Assembly (NCBI GenBank): GCA_028100865.1
Contig: JAOHJV010000001.1
Span: forward strand, 62,001 to 126,000
Direction: 5' to 3'
Length of the DNA: 64,000 nucleotides
From: Candidatus Pelagibacter sp.
Lineage (GTDB): Bacteria; Pseudomonadota; Alphaproteobacteria; Pelagibacterales; Pelagibacteraceae
Each line of letters starts with the position of its first letter. Positions within the stretch are counted from its first letter, which is position 1. The notes beneath the pieces were generated by a model, which had not been told where the DNA came from, searched no databases, and worked only from the letters and a program-made list of their open reading frames with translations. The translations under genes were made by a program, and so were the position numbers. This document shows, one piece after another, positions 58,667 to 64,000 of this stretch.

Positions 58667-59790
58667 TGAGCGATGATATTAAAAAAGGTTTATTAGGAAT
58701 AGTGGTTGATGAAACGGAAGTTTCAAAAGTAATGCCTGAAATCAACTCTCTAACTTATAGGGGTTATGCCGCTCAAGATTTGTGTGAATATTGCAGATTT
58801 GAAGAAGTCGCATACTTAATTTTAAATAAAGACCTTCCAAACTCAATTCAATTAAAACAATTTGAAAAAGAAGAAAAAAACAACAGAGAATTATCAAAGA
58901 ATTTATATGAGATAATTAAACATATGCCAAAAAAATCTCACCCAATGGATGTTGCAAGAACTGCTGTTAGTGTGATGGGATTAGAAGATAAAGAAACTTC
59001 AGACTCTTCGTATGATGCAAATATGAGAAAAGCACTAAGAATTTTTGCAAAAACTCCAACTGCTTTAGCTGCTTTTTATAGAATTAGAAATGGTAAAAAA
59101 ATTATCAAACCTAAAAAAGAATTAACTTTTGCTGAAAACTTTTTCTATATGTGTTTTGGAAAAGTTCCTCAAAAAGAAATTGTTAAAGCATTTGATGTAT
59201 CTTTAATTTTGTATGCAGAGCACAGTTTTAATGTTTCAACATTTACTGCAAGAACTATCACTAGTAGCTTGTCTGATATTCACGGTGCAATAACTGGAGC
59301 TATAGCAAGTTTAAAAGGTCCATTGCATGGTGGTGCAAACGAGGAAGTGATGCACATGATGAGAAAAATTAAGAAACCTGAAAATGCATTAAAATGGATC
59401 AATAATGCTCTGAAAAATAAAGAGGTAGTAATGGGGTTTGGTCACAGAGTTTATAAATCTGGAGACTCAAGAGTTCCAACAATGAGAGAATACTTTGGAA
59501 AAGTTGCTAAAATTAAAAAAGATAAAACTTTTGAAAAGATATACGACATTGTTGAAAAAGTGATGATCAAGAAAAAGAATATCCATCCAAATGTTGACTA
59601 CCCTACTGGTCCTACATATCATTTGATGGGTTTTGATACAGATTTCTTTACACCAATATTTGTGATTTCAAGGATTACAGGTTGGTCAGCCCACATAATG
59701 GAACAACACGCTGCAAATAAACTTATTCGACCACTTGCTAGCTATAAAGGTAGCAAGCACCGAAAAGTAATGCAGTTAAATCAAAGATAA
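58666..59790 (+). CDS. prpC: 2-Methylcitrate synthase (citrate synthase family)
   Basis: Condenses propionyl-CoA with oxaloacetate to 2-methylcitrate. The 374 residues hold the citrate synthase active-site blocks: EHSFNVSTFTARTITS (about 185-200), GPLHGGANEEVM (about 219-230), GFGHRVYKSGDSR (about 262-274) and the Asp region near 320. The short length and place in the prp cluster point to methylcitrate rather than citrate synthase. It ends 10 bp from the convergent nrdB. Confidence 0.93.
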   Translation: MSDDIKKGLLGIVVDETEVSKVMPEINSLTYRGYAAQDLCEYCRFEEVAYLILNKDLPNSIQLKQFEKEEKNNRELSKNLYEIIKHMPKKSHPMDVARTAVSVMGLEDKETSDSSYDANMRKALRIFAKTPTALAAFYRIRNGKKIIKPKKELTFAENFFYMCFGKVPQKEIVKAFDVSLILYAEHSFNVSTFTARTITSSLSDIHGAITGAIASLKGPLHGGANEEVMHMMRKIKKPENALKWINNALKNKEVVMGFGHRVYKSGDSRVPTMREYFGKVAKIKKDKTFEKIYDIVEKVMIKKKNIHPNVDYPTGPTYHLMGFDTDFFTPIFVISRITGWSAHIMEQHAANKLIRPLASYKGSKHRKVMQLNQR

Positions 59791-59800
59791 TTTTTAAAAA

Positions 59801-60817
59801 TTAACTAAAAGCCTCTACCCAAGTACCTTGCGTCGATGCTTTAGAGTATTCTGTTGCACGACCTTCAAAGAAGTTCATGTGCTCAACAGCGTTAAGCATC
59901 GTATCTAACCAAGTTAAAGGGTTTTTTTGCACATCATAAATTGGCTCTAGACCTAATTGTGTAAGTCTTCTATTAGCTATAAATCTGATGTAATCTTTAA
60001 CTTCTTGAGCAGTTAAACCTTCCATTGGACCCATTTCAAAAGCAAGATCTATGAAAGCGTCTTCATGTTCAATGATAGTTCTACAAGCTTCATAAAGTTC
60101 TTTTTTAAGTTTTGGAGTCCATATTTCTGGGTTCTCATTTATGAATTCTTTAAAAACTCTAATCATAGAATTGCAATGAAGAGTTTCATCTCTAACAGAC
60201 CAAGTAACAATTTGCCCCATTCCCTTCATTTTGTTATGTCTTGGAAAGTTTAAAAGGATTGCAAAACTTGCAAACAACTGAAGTCCTTCTGTAAATGCAC
60301 TAAACACTGCAACTGTTTTTGCAATATCCTCTTTAGAGTTTACATTGAAACCTTGCATGTAGTCATATTTATCTTTCATCTCTTTATATTTCATGAAAGC
60401 AGAATATTCAGACTCCGGCATTCCAATAGTGTCTAGCAAATGAGAGTAAGCTGCTACATGGACAGTCTCCATTGAGGCAAAAGCTGTCATCATCATTAAA
60501 ACTTCTGTTGGCTTAAATACGGTTGTGTAATGTCTTAGATAACAATTGCTAACCTCAACATCAGCTTGAGTAAAAAATCTAAATATTTGAGTTAATAAAT
60601 TTTTTTCTGACTGAGTTAAATTTTTTTGCCAATCCCTAACATCATCACCTAATGGGACCTCTTCCGGTAACCAATGAATTCTTTGTTGTGTTAACCAAGC
60701 ATCATAACACCAAGGATATCTAAAGGGTTTGTAAACTGGATTTTCAACTAACAAACCCATTTTTTTTGGTTGGATTATTTCATTGTTTGGTGTCTTAATT
60801 TTTTCTGCTACTGACAT
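59801..60817 (-). CDS. nrdB: Ribonucleotide reductase class I beta subunit
   Basis: Holds the diiron centre and tyrosyl radical for class I ribonucleotide reduction. The ligands and radical Tyr are in SMETVHVAAYSHLL (Glu, His three residues on, Tyr four residues later), with the upstream Asp/Glu in FFTQADVEV and a second Glu-xx-His later (RDETLHCNSM). The length is 338 residues with no ATP cone at the N-terminus. The ATG at 60817 has GAGGAG upstream, preferred over a GTG at 60826, and overlaps nrdA by 10 bp. Confidence 0.94.
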   Translation of the reverse strand: MSVAEKIKTPNNEIIQPKKMGLLVENPVYKPFRYPWCYDAWLTQQRIHWLPEEVPLGDDVRDWQKNLTQSEKNLLTQIFRFFTQADVEVSNCYLRHYTTVFKPTEVLMMMTAFASMETVHVAAYSHLLDTIGMPESEYSAFMKYKEMKDKYDYMQGFNVNSKEDIAKTVAVFSAFTEGLQLFASFAILLNFPRHNKMKGMGQIVTWSVRDETLHCNSMIRVFKEFINENPEIWTPKLKKELYEACRTIIEHEDAFIDLAFEMGPMEGLTAQEVKDYIRFIANRRLTQLGLEPIYDVQKNPLTWLDTMLNAVEHMNFFEGRATEYSKASTQGTWVEAFS

Positions 60818-62745
60818 GATAGGCACTCCTCGTATTCTGGTTCTTCAGATTTAGTTTGTTTGTTTTTATAAACGTTGGCTAAAACATCTGTTGATTTTGC
60901 ATCATTGATATTTTCAGCTCTTTGAATTGATTTTGATCTACAGTAATAAAGGCTCTTCAAGCCTTTCTTCCAAGCATCAAAATGAATTTTGTGTAACTCT
61001 TTTTTATGAACATCCGCTGGTAGAAATAAATTTACTGACTGAGCTTGTGATATAAATGGAGTTCTATCTCCACTCAATTCAATAATCCACTGTTGGTTAA
61101 GTTCAAATGCAGTTTTAAATACATCTTTCTCCAAATCAGTTAAAAAATCTAAATGAGATACAGAACCTTGATTTGTTGTGATTGTAGACCAAGTTTCATC
61201 ATCATTTTTACCATGACTGTCTAAGATTTCCTCTAAATATCTATTTCTAACATTAAAAGAACCTGACAAAGTTTTATGGGTATAACTATTAGCTGCAATT
61301 GGCTCTACTCCTGGAGATGCACCGCCACAAATAATTGAAATTGATGCAGTTGGCGCAATTGCTGTTTTATTTGAAAATCTTTCTTGATATCCGTACTCTG
61401 CTGCATCTGGACAAGCCCCTCTTTCTTCAGCTAAATCTTTTGAAGCTTTGTTAACTTGTTCATCAATTTGTTTAAATATTTTTTTGTTCCAAGATTTTGC
61501 CATTACTGACTCAAGTGGAATTCTATTTTTTTGTAAAAAAGAATGGAAGCCCATAACACCTAGCCCAACACTTCTTTCTCTTTCTGCAGAATACTTTGCA
61601 TCTTTAAATTGATCAGGAGCTTTTTTTATAAAATCAGTTAAGACATTATCTAAAAATCTCATTACGTCACTGATCATGTCTGGATCATCTTTCCATTCTT
61701 CATACTTTTCTAAGTTTAATGAAGATAGACAACAAACAGCAGTTCTATCTCTTCCATCTTTATCAATTCCAGTAGGTAAAGTTATTTCACTACATAAGTT
61801 TGATGTTTTAACAGTTAAGTTAGCAAGTTTATGATGCTGTGGAATTAATCTATTAACAGTATCGATATAGATAATATATGGTTCACCTGTTTCAATTCTT
61901 GCAGTTAATAATCTTATCCATAAATTTCTTGCAGATATTGTTTGCTGAACAGTACCATCTGCAGGACTTTTTAATCCCCACTGCTCATCATTTTCTACAG
62001 CTCTCATAAATGCATCCGAAAGTAAAACACCGTGGTGTAAATTTAAAGCTTTTCTATTTGGGTCTCCTCCTGTGGGTCTTCTCATTTCAATAAATTCTTC
62101 AATTTCAGGATGATCAACTGGCAAATAACAAGCAGCAGATCCTCTTCTTAAAGAACCTTGGCTAATTGCCATCGTTAAAGAATCCATAACTTTAATGAAA
62201 GGAATTATTCCAGATGTTTTTCCAACCTTACCAATTTTTTCTCCAATAGATCTAAGGTTACCCCAGTAACTTCCTATACCACCACCTTTTGCAGCTAACC
62301 AAACGTTTTCACTCCAAAGATCAAGAATTCCTCCCAAACTATCTGAAGCTTCATTTAAAAAACATGAAATAGGCAAACCTCTTTTAGTTCCACCGTTTGA
62401 TAGAACAGGTGTTGCTGGCATGAACCAAAGATTACTTATGTAATTATAAATTCTTTGTGCATGTAAATTGTCATCAGCATATGAACTTGCAACACGTGCA
62501 AATAAATCTTGAAAAGATTCGTTATGGCCCAGGTATCTATCTTTTAAAGTTGCTTTACCAAAGTCAGTTAAGTTTACATCTTTGGATCTATCAATCTTAA
62601 TTATAATTCCTTTGTCATTTTGAAAAAGTTCAGTTTCAGTACTCAAAGAAAAAAGGTCAGGTCTATTTCCTTTTGATACTTCTTTTACTTCTGGGCTATA
62701 TTCGGAGACAGCTTTCTTTAGGGCCTGTGATAGAATCTTATTCAT
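60808..62745 (-). CDS. nrdA: Ribonucleotide reductase class I alpha subunit without ATP cone
   Basis: Catalytic subunit that turns ribonucleoside diphosphates into deoxyribonucleotides. The 645 residues have the first active-site Cys in LPISCFLNEASDS (about 130-142), the NLCSEITLP block (Asn, Cys, Glu) near 320 and the partner Cys near 343, and a redox C-terminus ECLSCQ. The N-terminus has no ATP-cone sequence, so the overall activity switch seen in Escherichia coli NrdA is probably missing. The C-terminus overlaps nrdB by 10 bp. Confidence 0.95.
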   Translation of the reverse strand: MNKILSQALKKAVSEYSPEVKEVSKGNRPDLFSLSTETELFQNDKGIIIKIDRSKDVNLTDFGKATLKDRYLGHNESFQDLFARVASSYADDNLHAQRIYNYISNLWFMPATPVLSNGGTKRGLPISCFLNEASDSLGGILDLWSENVWLAAKGGGIGSYWGNLRSIGEKIGKVGKTSGIIPFIKVMDSLTMAISQGSLRRGSAACYLPVDHPEIEEFIEMRRPTGGDPNRKALNLHHGVLLSDAFMRAVENDEQWGLKSPADGTVQQTISARNLWIRLLTARIETGEPYIIYIDTVNRLIPQHHKLANLTVKTSNLCSEITLPTGIDKDGRDRTAVCCLSSLNLEKYEEWKDDPDMISDVMRFLDNVLTDFIKKAPDQFKDAKYSAERERSVGLGVMGFHSFLQKNRIPLESVMAKSWNKKIFKQIDEQVNKASKDLAEERGACPDAAEYGYQERFSNKTAIAPTASISIICGGASPGVEPIAANSYTHKTLSGSFNVRNRYLEEILDSHGKNDDETWSTITTNQGSVSHLDFLTDLEKDVFKTAFELNQQWIIELSGDRTPFISQAQSVNLFLPADVHKKELHKIHFDAWKKGLKSLYYCRSKSIQRAENINDAKSTDVLANVYKNKQTKSEEPEYEECLSCQ

Positions 62746-62777
62746 AATTAATACTATATTTTGTTATTGTGACGAAA

Positions 62778-62818
62778 ACAACTATATGTTGTATGCGTTA
62801 AATGTTGATATACTACAT
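62778..62818. promoter_or_regulatory. Two palindromes between nrdA and the divergent mutase gene
   Basis: A perfect palindrome with arms ACAAC/GTTGT around a TATAT core spans 62778-62792. A second imperfect palindrome, TGTTG-ATATA-CTACA, spans 62803-62817. Their centres are 25 bp apart. The core of the first (CTATATGTTG) resembles NrdR boxes, the usual regulator sites of nrd genes, but the 25-bp spacing differs from the typical three-turn arrangement. The first overlaps a TATAGT-like -10 for nrdA. Confidence 0.4.
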
Positions 62819-62902
62819 AAACAATTATTCAACAGAACATTTATAGAACGCGACAAAATATATTTCAATAAAAAAATCTAAAAAAGGTTAAGTAATTAAC
62901 AG

Positions 62903-64000
62903 ATGAATCAAAAAATAAAAATAGATCCCTATGGTTTTAGAGAATATGACGCTCGCTGGTTGTACGATAAGGACATTAGCAGAGAGGGAATCACGAATCT
63001 TGGTAAAGGTTTGGGCACTCAAATTAAAAAACATACCCAAAAAAAGAAGCCAAGAGTAATCGTTGGACACGATTATAGATCTTACAGTGAAGAAATCAAA
63101 AGTGCCCTTAAAAAAGGTTTAATCTCTACAGGCTGCCATATTGAGGATGTGGGGTTATCATTATCACCAATGGTTTACTTTGCGCAATTTAATTTAGATG
63201 CAGATGCTGTTGCTATGGTTACTGCAAGTCATAATGAGAATGGTTGGACTGGTGTTAAAATGGGTATCAAAAAAGGCTTAACTCATGCTCCTGAAGAAAT
63301 GAAAGAATTAAAAGAGATTACATTAAATGAAAACTTCTCAAACGGTGAAGGTAATGAGAAACAAATTGAAAATTTTCAACAAGTTTACAAAGATGATTTA
63401 ATAAGCGGTAACAAGATTAATAAAAAATTAAAAGCAGTTGTTGCATGTGGGAATGGTACTGCTGGGGTATTTGCTCCTGATATATTAAGAGGTATTGGTT
63501 GTGAGGTTATTGAACTTGATTGTAATCTAGATTGGACTTTTCCTAAATATAATCCAAATCCAGAAGATTTAGAAATGCTTCATGCAATTGCAAAAGCTGT
63601 TAAAGAAAATAAAGCAGATATAGGATTTGGATTTGATGGTGATGGAGATAGAGTTGGTGTTATTGATAATGAAGGAAATGAAATATTTTCTGACAAAATT
63701 GGTTTACTAATTGCAAGAAACTTATCTACGAAACATAAAAATTCTAAATTCATTGTAGATGTAAAATCAACAGGGTTATATTCAAAAGATAAGGTTCTAT
63801 TAGAAAATAACTGTGAAACAATCTATTGGAAAACAGGACATTCTCATATTAAAAGAAAAGTTAATATCGAAAAAGCCTTAGCAGGGTTTGAAAAAAGTGG
63901 TCATTTCTTTTTTAATCAACCTTTAGGTTATGGTTATGATGATGGAATTAATTCAGCAATTCATGTTTGCCATTTATTAGATAATCAAAAAAAAAAAATG
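62903..64000 (+). CDS. Phosphomannomutase/phosphoglucomutase family, 3' end outside window
   Basis: Alpha-D-phosphohexomutase that interconverts hexose 1- and 6-phosphates for surface sugars. The N-terminus reads DPYGFREYDARWLYDKDI. The phosphoserine loop is TASHNENGW (about 107-115) and the metal loop is GFDGDGDRVGV (about 243-253). The frame continues past the edge of the window after 366 codons. A run of 12 A lies at 63987-63998 near the end. Mannose or glucose specificity cannot be told. Confidence 0.85.
   Translation, partial: MNQKIKIDPYGFREYDARWLYDKDISREGITNLGKGLGTQIKKHTQKKKPRVIVGHDYRSYSEEIKSALKKGLISTGCHIEDVGLSLSPMVYFAQFNLDADAVAMVTASHNENGWTGVKMGIKKGLTHAPEEMKELKEITLNENFSNGEGNEKQIENFQQVYKDDLISGNKINKKLKAVVACGNGTAGVFAPDILRGIGCEVIELDCNLDWTFPKYNPNPEDLEMLHAIAKAVKENKADIGFGFDGDGDRVGVIDNEGNEIFSDKIGLLIARNLSTKHKNSKFIVDVKSTGLYSKDKVLLENNCETIYWKTGHSHIKRKVNIEKALAGFEKSGHFFFNQPLGYGYDDGINSAIHVCHLLDNQKKKM

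Noticed and set aside
59734..59757. Inverted repeat CTTGCTA/TAGCAAG near the end of prpC as a terminator
   Set aside because: It lies fully inside the coding region and no U run follows; it may be chance.
59789..59802. AATTTTTAAAAATT palindrome between prpC and nrdB as a bidirectional terminator
   Set aside because: Pure A/T with no stable stem or loop; such words are expected at this base composition.
1..64000. CRISPR arrays or insertion sequences
   Set aside because: No regularly spaced repeats, transposase motifs or terminal inverted repeats were seen on either strand.

Overview
The window looks like a chromosome segment of the SAR11 clade (Candidatus Pelagibacter or a close relative). 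The support is a very AT-rich base composition, near-zero intergenic space (most neighbours overlap by 1-17 bp or sit within 10 bp), alphaproteobacterial gene order (tuf / tRNA-Trp / secE / nusG / rplKAJL / rpoBC / rpsLG-fusA / S10-spc-alpha), and short forms of many proteins. No phage, insertion sequence, integrase or CRISPR array is visible. The assignment to SAR11 is inference from these traits.

Layout. (1) 1-27 kb, minus strand: the information-processing block. It holds the translocon and elongation genes, RNA polymerase (rpoB, rpoC, rpoA) and the ribosomal protein clusters. From rpsL to adk the genes run for about 13.6 kb with no gap above 11 bp, so one transcript from a promoter before rpsL could cover them. 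rpsM-rpsK-rpoA-rplQ has its own promoter. rpmD (L30) is missing from its usual place and tuf is not in the str cluster. (2) 27-30.6 kb: tRNA-Trp, tuf, tRNA-Gly and tRNA-Tyr on minus, rlmB and tRNA-Thr on plus, then a 55-residue membrane protein, NAD kinase and tRNA-Leu on minus. (3) 30.7-37.3 kb: an accessory island rich in A/T. It carries a radical SAM/SPASM protein, a nucleotidyltransferase-glycosyltransferase fusion, a DprE1-like FAD oxidase and DprE2-like reductase pair, a decayed second copy of the radical SAM gene, and a large GT-C type membrane glycosyltransferase resembling arabinofuranosyltransferases. Together they suggest a D-arabinofuranose-containing surface glycan.

(4) 37.4-45.8 kb: a gamma-glutamylcyclotransferase-like protein and a CinA N-domain protein on minus, then a plus-strand operon sfsA-map-purB-purC-purS-purQ-purL-bolA-grxD that joins purine synthesis to BolA/glutaredoxin iron-sulfur handling. 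(5) 45.8-54.8 kb, minus: rpsD with its own promoter, trmJ, a citramalate synthase-type enzyme, cysS, nadE, class II DAHP synthase, glmS and a GlmU acetyltransferase-only protein. (6) 54.9-59.8 kb, plus: two tandem HAD phosphatases and the methylcitrate genes prpD-prpB-prpC. (7) 59.8-64 kb: nrdA-nrdB on minus, apparently without an ATP cone, and the start of a phosphomannomutase/phosphoglucomutase on plus, divided by a 157-bp region with palindromes.

No stretch above 300 bp lacks a gene. The longest is 35301-35588, which holds the decayed radical SAM copy. The strongest points for follow-up are the DprE1/DprE2/GT-C cassette, a 15-base poly-A tract inside the DprE1-like gene that could make the glycan phase variable, the pseudogene whose deletion endpoints share 11 bp, and several leader hairpins in the RNA polymerase and ribosomal operons.
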